This document shows positions 14,025 through 24,914 of a DNA stretch of 64,000 nt, in pieces; the first letter of the stretch is position 1; each line of letters begins with the position of its first letter. Both the position numbers and the translations under genes were made by a program. The notes beneath the pieces were generated by a model that was given only the letters and a program-made list of their open reading frames with translations, made no database searches and was not told the DNA's origin. The stretch spans positions 5,830,949 through 5,894,948 of the forward strand of contig NC_049981.1 of NCBI RefSeq assembly GCF_000003815.2, given 5' to 3'. Source of the DNA: Branchiostoma floridae. Lineage: Eukaryota > Chordata > Leptocardii > Amphioxiformes > Branchiostomatidae.

Positions 14025-14579
14025 ACTTGGCGAATATTACTGATATGGTTGTGCTGATTGTCTCAAGCTGGCTGTTTGCATATTAACATTGACATGGGGG
14101 TTGTTTACTCGTTTTTCTTTCATTGACATTTTCATGACGCCGTTCGGACCAGATAAGAAGATAAGGCCACATTAATGTAATCCCTTGGTTCAAAGATTGT
14201 TGCAGGTTGATAACAGAGTAGTGAAATAGAAGCAAAGAAGAAACAGACTTTCTGTTGTAGACTGAAACCTTTCCTTAGTCATTATTTTAGGCTGTTTGGC
14301 ATTTCAAGCATTAAATTACACATTTTAAGTGTTTCAATAAATAGTACAATCTAAACAATTGGGAAGACAAGAGCATTAATCAATGGTGGTGCTACAATAC
14401 TAGCGTTTGGTGTTCCTTCTATACTAAATGGCAAAAGTAGAAATTTTTAACTCAGAAAAAAAAAAAGAACAATCCAAAGAAATAAAATCGGCTAGTGAGG
14501 AACATGCCCTATCCCCATATTTTAAAGTTAGAATTTCACGTGCTCTCTAATGATGTAGCCCTGTCAAGTTATTGAGAAG

Positions 14580-14615
14580 CGATGCTACAGCCATACATTT
14601 TTGGCTGTAGCATCG
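14580..14615. repeat. Hairpin in monomer B, unit 4
   Basis: Perfect 14-bp arms, as in units 1 and 3. Confidence 0.85.
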
Positions 14616-15494
14616 TTTTACGTCTTGAAGGTTTCCAAATGCCTTCATATTTTAGGTCATAATGTATTACTTTTCACCAGGGGATTTGAATTCTGAAAAT
14701 TTACTTACCTTACGTTTCTACAAACTTACCTCCAAACTTAGGCGGCCTATTTACTTTAGTATTCTCTTGGTAACGAAGCGCTGTCCTCAGTCTTCTTGTT
14801 GCACCGGTGCCTCTCAGATGCGAGCTCGGTGTGGCTGTGACGCAACGGAGTTGGAAAAACAATGTCTGATTAGTCTTACTTACGTGGGCGAGGTGATTGT
14901 CTAAAGCTGACGTCACGAGAGTGCTCTTAGGAACATTAATCGGCCAAAAATCGACCAATTGCAGAGCTCGGTGTGGCTGTTGCGCAGCGGAGTTGGAAAA
15001 GCCTTTTTTAGATGGGCGTGTTGATAAATGCTTTATTCAATATATTACATTACTGTGACAGTTAGCATTTTGCATGAATTTAAAGAAAACAAACTATGGA
15101 AAAAAAACGAGATCTACCGTCTATTTTGTTCTTCTTCATATACTGTTCCTGTCACACAAGCTGTAACGTTACAAATAAAACATTTTCTTTACGTATAGTT
15201 TATTCATTAGTCGTGTTCACATGTCCAAATGCACTCTCACTAATTCAGCCCACACGTCGTGACTCTTTTTTGAAAAAAAAACAGCAATGCTACATGAAGG
15301 AAAACACTGCTGCTAAATCTCTAAAAGCCCTACTCAATTCTTTTGTGTGAGGACTGGGACTATGGCCGAACATTCTGTGCTATATATCAATGCTATTTGG
15401 AGCCTTCCTGTGTTTTGTACAATCTTTACATCTAAAGGTTGCCTATTTTCGCAGTTGCCTTTGTCCTGGTCTATAGCATACATTTATAAGCATA

Positions 15495-15898
15495 AAGTTT
15501 TTTTTGTTGCTATGACCGTAAAGAACGTTAATAGTTCTGTTTTTTTATCGAAACGAACGTTAAGAGTTCTGTTGCTATAAGCCTTAAAAGTTTTTCTGTT
15601 GGATACTTAAGATTTCTGTTGCTATAATCGTAAAGATTTCTGCTGCTATGATCGTAAAAATTCCTGTTGCCATGATCCTAGAAAATTATTTTGCTATAAT
15701 ACTAAATAAGTCCGTTGATATGATTCTTAATGTGTTTTCTTCTTTTCCAATGATCTTAGAACAATTCTGTCACTATGAACCTAGCTAGAGATTTCTGTTG
15801 CCATAATCCTAAAGAGCTCTGTTGCCATGATCTTTTAGAGTTCTGTGGTTATGATCCTTAACAATTCTGTTTCTATGATCATAAACAGTTCTGTTGCA
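15495..15898. repeat. 24-bp minisatellite, unit 4 (cut by the array edge)
   Basis: Core repeats are recognisable to GTTCTGTTGC, then homology to the array stops abruptly. Confidence 0.8.
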
Positions 15899-16340
15899 AT
15901 CCAGTTTTGTTCGTCCGGCCCTTTTTCTTGCTGGCCGGGGTGAATTCTTGCTTTCCATTCCTTTCGAATATTCTAATCTGAATGGCTGGGCGATAAAATC
16001 TCACCACCACTCCCTGCACCTGCCGTAACGGCACTGTTTGTGATCTATTCCCTTATTTTGTTCGTCTTAGAACCGCGAGCCATTTGTGGCTCTCGTTATC
16101 AGCGTTGTAAGGATACCTCTACTCAGTAATGGTTGACAATACCCTGAGAACGAGACCTTTACCCCGAAGGTGGGTAGTATATGGGATATTAATGACGTAG
16201 GTTATTGGGAAAATGGAGCCTTTTGATTGGTCGATGTCATCTGGCTATATGATAATTAACGTTATACAACCTTTGATTATCATTACCGTACAATCAATCA
16301 ATCGTACAGTTGAAACAATAAAATGGTAATAGTGGTAAAC
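15899..16340. other. Unassigned spacer right of the array
   Basis: Contains a short inverted pair (GTCCGGCCC, CTGGCCGGGG) and AT-rich sequence. I recognise no gene or repeat family. Confidence 0.4.
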
Positions 16341-16344
16341 TATG

Positions 16345-17243
16345 TAGAAACTAGAGTTCCACGACCCCATACCTTCGCCAAATAATTATATCTTTTACAA
16401 CTGCTGTATTAATTGTTTTGTCATTAATTCTGCAAATAAGGTTCTCATTTGCCTAAATCATATTACTTGGTCGTTGTACCATACAACAGACGTACGCAAT
16501 CTATGTTAAGAGAAAAGGCCTTTATCGCATTTTCTGATAATTAATGATCTCATTTGCATAATTAATATTCAACGGTGTCCACCTGTAGATAAGTTCCAAA
16601 TACTACAAGTAAGAAGTCCCCGTCAGTTACCACAATGGCATTATAGCATTTTCTCATTAATTATGCAAATTAGGTCTTGATTTTGCATAATTTGTATCTA
16701 TCAATATTCTTCCCTTTCTCAGTTACAAATGTCGCAATGTTGCAATGGTCCTATTATTTAACTGAGCGTGTTTAGACGATTTCCTAATTAATTATGCAAA
16801 TTAGATTCCAATTAGCATATTTGATATGTAATTATATAAAGCATAACTCAAGCTATCTACATACTAAAAATTATGACAATCCGTCAACCCCTTCTTGAGT
16901 TATACCCTTTCAAAGTCTGACACTAAACCTGCCCTGTAGTTCCAAAACAAGCCGCTAGGAAGGCAAACCTACACCACGTACTCTCGGCATCAAGAACTGT
17001 CTACCACTCAAAAATCATAGCCGCAACATGTACAGAACTCGAGATATCAAACCCGGAAGCTCCACTGCAGTACCGTTACAGGCGGCTAGGGGGCCAAAAA
17101 TCTAATCGTTTCCAGGTCTTATCAAGACCTACATACATACTGCATATCAATACAATCCATCCAGGCGTTCTCGAGTTATGCTGGTCTTCTACATACAAAC
17201 AAACATACAAGCGCTACCGAAAATATAACCTTCTTGACGAAGG
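16345..17243 (-). mobile_element. Interspersed repeat E, minus copy
   Basis: About 0.9 kb, matching 49,655-50,505 in opposite orientation over most of its length (shared phrases include CTAGAGTTCCACGACCCCAT and TGCAAATTAG). Short inverted termini TACCTTCG and CGAAGGTA lie near the ends. Much of it is AT-rich with TTTGCATAAT motifs. No transposase frame is present, so it is a non-autonomous element of unknown class. Confidence 0.65.
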
Positions 17244-17662
17244 TAATAATAGATTAAATAGATTAAAAGCTATAGTCGATAGAAAGAAACGCTATTATCA
17301 TAGAGCACGTAATAGATTAGTAATGTCGTCAAACTATACAAACAAACAACCGTTACAGAAGCAAACGTTACAAAACAATAAAACGCTGATAGTATAGAAG
17401 CTGTTTAAAAAATCAAGCTGCATAACGAAACATTCTTAAAATATGCACTCTATAAAAACTACAAATACCTAAGCAGTCAAGCAATGCAGGGAAATCAAAC
17501 GTTATCAGCGAACAATTGCAAAAACTATATACAATCTGTACAAAATCAAAACATGCAAAACAGCAAAATATATTGACATTTCTTAAAGAGCGCGCCAGAA
17601 TTCATGTTTCCATAGCTGTGCCGAAATGAAATGCGACTAAGAGCCTAAGCGTTAATGTGTAA
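17244..17662. other. AT-rich spacer, no recognised feature
   Basis: Adenine-rich single-copy-looking sequence without an open frame or repeat match elsewhere in the window. Confidence 0.4.
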
Positions 17663-17806
17663 GCAGATCTTGCGGTGGCATAAGATAGTATCATAAGTTG
17701 GGAAAAAAAAAGGTTAGCCGGCAGAGGAGTTTTATTCCACCGCTCCTCTGCCGGCTTAACTCCTTCCCCAGCTTATGATACTATCTGATGCCACCGCAAG
17801 ATCTGC
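17663..17806. repeat. 144-bp imperfect palindrome (foldback hairpin)
   Basis: The left arm starts GCAGATCTTGCGGTGGCA and the right arm ends with its complement. Arms of about 62 bases also pair through TAGTATCATAA and GCCGGCAGAGGAG around a loop of about 15 bases. It could be a foldback MITE or a transcribed hairpin. Confidence 0.85.
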
Positions 17807-17819
17807 CTGCAGATTACCT

Positions 17820-18890
17820 TTGGGTAGCCTTACTAATATGGTTATGTTGATTGTCTGAATCTGGCTGTTTCAATATTAACATATTAACATTCAAAATGGA
17901 GGTTGTTTACTCGTCTTTTTTGTGTGACGCCGTTTGGACCATGCATATATGAAGATTAGGCTACAACAATCTTTTTTCTTGGTTATCAGGTTTTGGAGGA
18001 TGATAACGGAGTGGGCGGGGGAAAAAAGTAAAAAACAACAACAAAAAAACAGGCATCTGCCATAAACCAAAGTCATCATTCTATGCTTGCTGACGTTTAG
18101 AGCTCAATAAATAGAAAGACAAGAATAGTATTCTCTGGTGGTGCCGCAATGTGAGAAGTCTTGGTTTGGTCATGTAGTACATGGCAAAAGTAGATGTTTT
18201 TCTTTTTTCAACTTCGAACAAATTAGCAAATCCAAAGAAATCAAATTGGCGCAACTGATACAAGAGGAGGCACTGGGTTGCGAAGGTTGGTCGGGAACAT
18301 ACCCTAGTACATTTAGCGAGAGGTAAAGTGATATTGCCTATGATCGGGGCCTGTCAAGGGTTTGATTCTATGTAAGGTTTCATCAGTTTGATAAGTTATG
18401 AGGTAGTTATGTAGCTGTTCATGTTACAAATGCAGCAATAATGTTTTCTTCGAGATGTTTTGGCAGCTTTCAGTTGCTCTAATGGGTGATTTGGAATTAT
18501 GAAAATGTACTTACCTCACGTTCTCTAAACTTACCTCCCAAGCTCAGCAGAAAATCTTCAGTTGCCATTTTCTCGGTAAGGAAGCATGCAGGGCTGTTCT
18601 CAGACTTCTTGTTGCAGTTGTGCCCCTCAGATTTGAGCTTGGTGTGGCCGGTAGTCAACGGATTGGAGAAAACAATGTTTGATTAGTCTAGCTTTAGGTG
18701 GGCGTGTTGGTTGAAGCTTAGGTCACGGGTGGCACGAGGGTGCTCAAATGAACATTAATCGACCAGAAATCGACCAACTGGAAAGCGTCTTTTAGTAAAC
18801 CGCAATAACGAGTGTAATAACATCAACCATGTAGTCTTCAAACTCATATTCTATAACTTTTGGTGCAATCAAGCAATATTCAGTAAAAGC
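17820..18890. repeat. Solitary monomer C of the array family
   Basis: Diverged relative of monomers A and B in the same order: TACTAATATGGTTATGTTGA opening, GGAGGTTGTTTACTCG, CAAATCCAAAGAAATC, the CAGTTGC and TTACCTCAC region, GGTGGGCGTGTTG, and the closing AGCAATATTCAGTA. It lies in the same orientation 1.9 kb beyond the array edge. It shows the basic repeat is about 1 kb and the 4.2-kb unit is derived. Confidence 0.8.
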
Positions 18891-18939
18891 TGTCTCCTCC
18901 ATTTGCAAACAGCGAAAACTCTAAAATTCGATATCGTGC

Positions 18940-19090
18940 GTAGTGTTGTGGCGTGCATAGTGTTGAAGCGTGCGTATTGTTGTAGCGTGCGTAGTGTTGT
19001 AGCGTGCGTATTGTTGTAGCGTGCGTAGTGTTGTAGCGTGCGTAGTGTTGTAGCGTGCGTAGTGTTGTAGCGTGCGTAGTGTTGCAGCGT
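18940..19090. repeat. 17-bp minisatellite
   Basis: About nine copies of GTAGCGTGCGTAGTGTT. The unit matches the first bases of the adjoining SINE (GCAGCGTGCGTAGTCC), so the array probably grew from the SINE's 5' end. Confidence 0.85.
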
Positions 19091-19262
19091 GCGTAGTCCA
19101 GTGGTTAGCCGTCCTGCCTCTGGGACTAGAAGCCGTGAGTGTCGCTCACCCGACAAGCACGCTACCGGAAAGGGTTGCAGTCCTTAGGACGGGACATTAA
19201 GCCGTGGTCCACTGTTCATTGTGCTTGTCGATAAGAGCTATGGGGATTTCCCCGTACAATGA
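19083..19262 (+). mobile_element. tRNA-derived SINE
   Basis: The head carries a Pol III A-box-like TAGTCCAGTGG followed by TTAGCCGTCCTGCCTCTGGG, as in a tRNA D-arm and anticodon region; the B box is degraded. The body GGACGGGACATTAAGCCGTGG is a block I associate with many invertebrate SINEs. A reverse-transcriptase fragment follows directly, so the 3' end is unclear. It is not a functional tRNA gene. Confidence 0.65.
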
Positions 19263-19500
19263 ACCTGTAAATAAATTGATAGCGGATAAGACATCCTACG
19301 TATTTAATTTATCACTTACCCACGGATCATTCCCCAAAATATGGAAATTTGCCAATATCATACCAATCTACAAAAAGAACGATCTCTTCTCCCCGCCCTG
19401 TCGAAGGTACTCGAAAAAATTGTTTACAAGCATTTATACAATCATCTCATAAGCTGTAACCTTCTGTATCGTTTCCAATCAGGATTTATAAAGGGTATAT
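19263..19500 (+). pseudogene. Non-LTR retrotransposon reverse-transcriptase fragment
   Basis: Translates to FNLSLTHGSFPKIWKFANII followed by PIYKKND, then after a deletion and frame change to LSKVLEKIVYKHLYNHLISC. These are the fingers/palm motifs of CR1, L2 and Jockey type reverse transcriptases; the intervening block that normally leads to RPISLL is missing. Dead fragment. Confidence 0.8.
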
Positions 19501-19990
19501 AGTTTTTGGGTTTGGGCTGTCGAGTTAGAATCTAAATGTTCGAGGTTTGGATCAGTCGAGGGCAACGACGCTATATGTCCTTGGGAAAGACAGTTTACAC
19601 TTGTTATTTCACTATATGCCGGTGTAAATGGGTACCTAGCTTTGGGTAGGGACGTCCTCCCATCGGTTCAGTTCAGTTCATCTTCGGAGAGGTGACATTT
19701 TGGACGTAAATCCTGAGGTCTTGATTAAAGGAAGCCACGACTTCGTGTCTAAAGATGGTATCTTTTATGTTCTTCGAATACAATGCCGCTGCTGAGTTCT
19801 CTCAATTAAAACGTACAACCCTTGGCCTTGCAACCAATCCTGCAAAAGCAAAGTATAGAGCACTGGATCATAAATGATGCCTATTTATGTGTCTCCCTGG
19901 TTGTATGACAAGACAAAAGGAACGATATGAATATTTACACGTGGAGAAAATTCTTCATGTGTTTTGAAATATTCATTTTTCGATGGCCTT
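19500..19990 (-). pseudogene. Upstream remnant of a lost LRR receptor gene
   Basis: Matches the 5' flank of the LRR genes (compare 32,090-32,490 and 38,400-38,860): TCGAGTTAGAATCTAAATGT, the GGATGCCTATTTATGTGTC-type block and GTTTTGAAATATTCATTTTT at 19,961-19,980. No coding region remains to its left, where the reverse-transcriptase fragment and SINE begin. A scrap near 19,671-19,705 (GGTTCAGTTCAGTTCATC) is a tiny LINE 3' end inside it. Confidence 0.75.
19952..19988 (-). promoter_or_regulatory. Receptor upstream module, orphan copy
   Basis: Same TTTTGAAATATTCATTTTT block as upstream of the live receptor genes. Here the neighbouring CACGTG has become CATGTG and no gene follows. Confidence 0.55.
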
Positions 19991-19993
19991 TAT

Positions 19994-20020
19994 TTTTGCA
20001 TTTTGCCACTTGCAGTGGCA
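19994..20020. repeat. Short palindrome
   Basis: ATTTTGCCACT and AGTGGCAAAAT flank a 3-base loop. Possibly a degenerate element terminus. Confidence 0.6.
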
Positions 20021-20720
20021 AAATGCCCTGTGGCCAGAATAGTCGCCGTTGTGATGTTGTGATGTTGAGATGAACGGACCTGTTTTAATCTGCAATGCAT
20101 TTGTATACTTCTTAAAAGCTCTGTCATGAGTCATTGTTTGTGGTCCATAATGGGGCCTGATATTTGATTAGATTTAATGAATGAAGTATGATACTCCTAA
20201 GATTGATGCAGCATATAATCGAATTATTGCTCTTACATTTTAATGTCTTATTACCAATTCATAAAGATGAAATGTTTTCCAAATAAATCGTATATATATA
20301 TCTATATATAACAGTTACATATAGCCTATCCCAGATTCCTTTGCGACTTAGTTAATATTCATTAGTAGGATTTCCAGCGCGAAAATGGAAATTGCCACGA
20401 TTTTTCATTGATCGCCCTGTATTATCGAAAAAGAACTGGACCTTCTAACTTACCAGATTTGTAGTATGTACTATGGAGACCGTGACAATGTAACTTATTG
20501 AATGTTAAAGCAGGGGGAAAACGATTGCTGAGATATCATTTTCTGAAAAGTGCAGTAGGATGCAGTGAAGTGACTTCCGGGTTCAGGGGTCACTACACAA
20601 ATACCTCTGACGTCAGCCTGATTTGCAGAGCTACGGTCCGTGCGACCCGGGATCTAGTCCAGGGGAGGGTGATTTTCAATTGTTCCTTTTTCCTTTTTTA
20701 CATCCATTTAATATAAACAA
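20021..20720. other. Intergenic; part matches 49-49.5 kb
   Basis: About 20,390-20,590 resembles the tandem pair at 48,960-49,515 (TGATCGCC, ACCAGATTTGTAGTATGTA, CACTTCCGGGTTC-like stretches), so it is a diverged third copy. I recognise nothing in the rest. Confidence 0.45.
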
Positions 20721-20739
20721 TAGTTTCAGCACATTCAAA

Positions 20740-21560
20740 TAACTAGAAAAAACCGTGTACACACGCAAACCTTGGCAAAATGCCAGCTTTTTTAAAGCAC
20801 TTGTTTGCGGGGTATTCTTATTTTCTTAGACGTTAAAAAAATACAAAAAAACAACAGCAATATAAACAGAAAATATGTTTAGCACCAACTCTTACCGGCC
20901 TACTTGACTTACAAAGGACCTTAAAAACTGGCGTCGTTCTCCTTCTCAAAGTACTAACTTGTGTATCCAAAAAAAGAAAAATGCCCTAAATCAAAATTAC
21001 AGTGTGTAGTCCCTTTCTTAGAAGAGTACAGATTTCAAAATGTTTCAAATGTTCCAAACCGAAGTTGTATCCATTGAACACGTGGAAATACGACGCCTGA
21101 CTATTGAAAAGACAAAATCGAATTGAGAAAGCTTGTTACAAACCATTGTCGATAACAACATGCCCTAAATCAAAATTATAGTGTAGCAAATTTATACTTT
21201 AAAACGTGTGCCCCTTCATGAGAAGAGTACATATTCATAGTTGACGAATGGCGACTCCTCCCAAAAGTGGGACGCATGTCCACGGGAACTAATAAAAAAA
21301 CGAATTTTTGTCCATTTAACACCCAAAACAGCTTCGCGCGAATATTGCAAAAGTAGGACACCAGTATGAACATAAATGTCTTCAGAAAAGCAGGACACAT
21401 TTGAATTCGTTTGACACTAATTACTCTAATAAACGTGATGCAAGAACGCGTGGTGCCTTGTAAAGGGAGTTTTCTTTAACTTACTCGGTACGAGATGACA
21501 ATCCTTGGGAAACAAAATTGCAAGAATAATCATGAAACCTATCGAAATAGGCCCACGCTT
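20740..21560. repeat. Receptor-cluster distal flank, copy 1
   Basis: Matches 40,100-40,800 and 60,180-60,700: AGAAAAGCAGGACACATT, the TTTAAACGTGAT type phrase, and TACGAGATGACAATCCTTGG. It contains two internal copies of ATGCCCTAAATCAAAATTA (about 20,980 and 21,161). It marks another unit of the receptor cluster whose gene is gone. Confidence 0.6.
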
Positions 21561-21596
21561 TAGACTAACTGACCCCATTTTATGCCTTTCTGTCCC

Positions 21597-21780
21597 AATG
21601 ATGACACGTGTCTGTGTAGTATGTTGGATACGTCAGAAATGAATTAAAATGATATTGTCTAGGGGCACAGATATTACATTTATAATTCCAAGGGACGCGT
21701 ATTACTTTGTTGATTGCAGGGAACTTATATTATGTTGGTTGATGCATGTCCTCTTACTCTCTTTATATATGAGGTAACAT
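21597..21780. promoter_or_regulatory. Conserved distal module with GACACGTGTC palindrome
   Basis: The palindrome GACACGTGTC (21,603-21,612, E-box core CACGTG) is followed by ATATTGTCTAG. Next come two to three degenerate repeats of about 28 bases built on ATTGCAGGGAAC and ATATTACTTTG, then a TTTATATATGAG stretch. The arrangement recurs across the cluster, usually about 1 kb upstream of a receptor start codon. Conservation could reflect recent duplication rather than function. Confidence 0.5.
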
Positions 21781-21906
21781 CTACAGTGGAATATTTCCAT
21801 TGATGAGCTAATCAAAGTGATCAATCAGATCATTGAGATGTTTTGGTGTATGATAGGAACTTTAAAAAGTGAATGGTCCAAACACTGACAATAATTTCAC
21901 TTTTAC

Positions 21907-21912
21907 TTTATT
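21907..21912 (-). terminator. Polyadenylation signal, receptor gene 1
   Basis: AATAAA on the minus strand inside a conserved block (ACTGACAATAATTTCAC on plus) repeated at 34.4, 52.3, 56.8 and 63.7 kb, each time downstream of a minus-strand receptor gene. The 3' UTR would be about 1.2 kb without the transposon at 22,797-25,529. Confidence 0.5.
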
Positions 21913-22814
21913 TGTTCAACCGGAACATTGCAACTCAAGTCATTAACATGTTTTCAATAAACATGGGGAACAACAATATAGCATACACATCACATCATTT
22001 ATAAACATCAAGAAATCAAAACATGAATCCTTGAATCCACAATATTTCCTGTTATAAAGCTAAATATATAGGGTATTCTCAAATCACCGAGATACAACAA
22101 TCTAACGCATCCATCAATACGCTGTATTTACCACAATTATGTGTACACGTGTGCATGTGTCTTCATATATACTCCATTACTAATAGTTACTTCAACACTT
22201 TATCCAAAGACCATAGGTAATCCCAGTGACAAATTTGTCTTATGGACAATTGAAAACTAAATGTATCAAGTAATCTTTCGATAAAAATCAAGACAAACTA
22301 AGACAAACTAAGATATTAATGTCAAAATGCACAATCAAGAAATGCATGCTTATTAAAAAGCATCTACGGCAAAAATTCCATGTGCAGAATTCATCTTCTG
22401 TACAAAGCAGAATCTGGCTATTTTGTAAGATCAGTTAAATGTTGCTATTAATCTTGAAAACAAAAGAGATAGTTAATTGAAATCTACAAACATAAGCCAT
22501 GTATTTCACAATCATAAATATTTTCAAAATTTTGCACAACTAAAGATATATTTAGAAAGAAGAAATAACATTTAGATATTTCCCAACTTTTATCCACTTA
22601 AACATATCATTGCAAACAATTGTAAACACTATTGCTCTCGCTTTCTATGTACTACATGGTGGAGTATTGTTTAGTATAACAGCATCATTCTAAATCAGGG
22701 TAAAGTCAACTTAGCTACATTAATAAAGATTTCAACAATGTAAAACAGAAACTTTTGTTTCGGTCTGAAATATTTCTAAAGTTACGTTAATAATGGAGCT
22801 ATGTCCAGTATCAG

Positions 22815-23470
22815 GGTGAAGTGCACGAAGTTAGGGTGTACGAAGTTGTGCGAAGTTGTACGAAGTTACAACCGTTTCCCACTGGCTTTGATGCTATATC
22901 GGGAGTCACAGATGACGTCAAAACATTTATTGGATGACGTAATCTAACTTCGTACAGTAGGCAGGGTAGGGTGTCAAGTGTACGAAGTTGTCCGAAGTTG
23001 TGCAAAGTTACGTGACGTCATCTAACTTCGTACAGTAGGCAGGGTAGGGCGGCATGTGTGCGAAGTTGTCCTAAGTTGTGCAAAGTTACGTGACGTCATC
23101 TAACTTTGGACAGTGGGCAGGGTAGGTCAACACGTGTGCGAAGTTGTCCTAAGTTGTGCAAAGTTACGTGACGTCATCTAACTTTGGACAGTGGGCAGGG
23201 TAGGTCAACAAGTGTGCGAAGTTGTCCTAAGTTGTGCAAAGTTACGTGACGTCATCTAACTTTGGACAGTGGGCAGGGTAGGTCAACAAGTGTGCAAAGT
23301 TGTCCTAAGTTGTGCAAAGTTACGTGACGTCATCTAACTTTGGACAGTGGGCAGGGTAGGTCAACTAGTGTGCGAAGTTGTCCTAAGTTGTGCAAAGTTA
23401 CGTGACGTCATCTAATTTCGTACAGTAGGCAGGGTAGGGCGGCATGTGTACGAATTTGTCCAAAGTTAAT
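22815..23470. repeat. Left inverted-arm array, 78-bp units
   Basis: About six units of GTGCGAAGTTGTCCTAAGTT followed by GTGCAAAGTTACGTGACGTC, then ATCTAACTTTGGACAGTGGG. Nearly every unit carries TGACGTCA, the CREB/ATF palindrome. Confidence 0.9.
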
Positions 23471-23916
23471 TAATACATAGTAAAAACGTATATATGTGTA
23501 AATAAGATACACACCACTCACGCATATAAACAAATAAAATATAGATGCACATTAATCAGCACAAAATCAATGTTCATGCAATGTAAAAAAATTCATTTAT
23601 TTCAATTTTTTGTCTGTTATTTCTCCTCTTAACGTTCGTTTTAACAATGCACACAAAATAATTTAAGTTCACTCTTAATATTATATTTCCCTTTTTTTAC
23701 GTCACTTCTAAATACAAGTACCTGAAAACATCTCCCCTATCCATTTATAAACTACATGTATTGCAGTCATCTTTCACTACTTTGTATCATAAGAAGTAGT
23801 AGTTGTTATTTTATTCCTTGTAATTTAACAATTAATTGAAGTACTTCCACCATTTAGTACAGAAGTATGCCATTTTCTGCCTGCACGATCACACCCCTTT
23901 TACATAGAAAGACTGT
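23471..23916. other. AT-rich interior of the transposon
   Basis: No open frame. It may be the 3' UTR of the enclosed three-exon gene, which reads toward it. Confidence 0.4.
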
Positions 23917-24043
23917 TTAAATTGATCTCCTTTTATTGGTTGTCAGAGCAAAGTCGTTGTCATCGTCTGCATCACATAGTGGAGACAGCAGCGTTGAAGC
24001 GGCGCACAGCTTCCTTTTCTCTCCCCCGATCACATCGTTTGCC

Positions 24044-24861
24044 TCAATGGACTTTCCGCAACTTCGTGTAAACATCGGTCACAAGTTCTTGAATCCATTT
24101 ACAGATAGTAGATTTCCCAGCGCCTGCCAAGACAACAGGTAAATGTCATTTTGATCCCCGCTAATAGATGTTTAGAAAGAATAGAACAAATGAAATAAAA
24201 GCAGCCGTGGCACAATACAGAGATTGAAAAACGACACCATTCTACGAACGCATTCCGGGTTCGAATTTCAAAAAAACATCTGAGCAAATGACGTAAATGT
24301 CTGTTGGTGACGTTAAGCAAAAGAATGTTCGACAAGGTATGGTTCTAGAAATGACGGTTGTAAATTTTGAACATATAACGTTATATCTACATTGAATTAA
24401 ACGTTTGATTTGAAACAATAAAAAATGTGTTAAGAAGTAAATCTACCTGTTGGCAGACAGATGGCTGTCCACAGAAGAACATTTTCCCTCCATTTGGTGT
24501 CAGGTGGAGAGACTTGTGCATGGCTTACAGCAAAAGCCGCGACCGTGATAAGGCTATATAAAACAGCCACCGTTGGCACGCACAAAACAGATGCAACAGC
24601 ACAACATCCCTGTGAAGAATAAGACAAATCTTAATAAAGATAAGTAATCTGCATTCTGATAAAAAAATCTGTTGTTTTGTAAGATGTAACTTCTAAAGAA
24701 TATAAGATTTATGAATCAAAAGTCAGAACTCAAAAGATATCAAGGTGCGATTAATACGACTAACCCACCTGAACAAGTTCTTCCGGAAAATCCTTCCAGT
24801 CAAACTCGACTTTCCAGGACGAATGGAGATCTGTAGCCTTCAAAGATTTACTGCACGACAT
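24044..24861 (-). CDS. Cryptic three-exon membrane protein with a P-loop, inside the transposon
   Basis: Exon 1 (24,769-24,861) starts at ATG and reads MSCSKSLKATDLHSS then WKVEFDWKDFPEELVQ, ending CAG|GTGGGT. Exon 2 (24,447-24,609) follows TTCTTCACAG and encodes GCCAVASVLCVPTVAVLYSL, a hydrophobic probable membrane segment, then SPPDTKWRENVLLWTAICLP; it ends ACAG|GTAGAT. Exon 3 (24,044-24,123) follows TGTCTTGGCAG. Joining exons 2 and 3 rebuilds one codon and gives LPTGAGKSTICKW, a Walker A/helicase motif I type P-loop, before a stop after VYTKLRKVH. Phases match exactly; total 111 residues. A second frame stays open beyond the stop to 23,917 (IEANDVIGGEKRKLC), suggesting a frameshifted longer protein. 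I do not recognise the family; Walker B and other motifs are absent, so it is a short fragment, a small protein or a decaying gene. Splicing is inferred, not shown. Confidence 0.6.
24185..24400. repeat. Internal direct repeat, copy 1
   Basis: Matches 24,915-25,130 in the same orientation (AGCCGTGG, CTGAAAAACGACACC-like stretch, AACGCATT, GGTTCTAGAAATGAC). Lies in intron 2 of the enclosed gene. Confidence 0.75.
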
Positions 24862-24914
24862 GATATGATATAATATTGTCCGTAATTCCCCCGTTAAAAA
24901 AGTCTATTTCGTCA

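Larger units (their letters stand above)
12564..15898. repeat. Tandem 4.2-kb unit, copy 4 (truncated)
   Basis: About 3,335 bp, ending inside the minisatellite at about 15,898, where unrelated sequence (CCAGTTTTGTTCGTCC) begins. This is the right edge of the array. Monomer A is at about 12,564-13,795, monomer B at about 14,036-14,960, with the SINE between them. Confidence 0.9.

Noticed and set aside
18869-19156. 95-codon minus-strand frame rich in HYARYNT repeats
   Set aside because: Translation of the 17-bp minisatellite.
19083-19160. Functional tRNA gene
   Set aside because: A box present but the T-arm and acceptor stem do not fold properly; SINE body follows.
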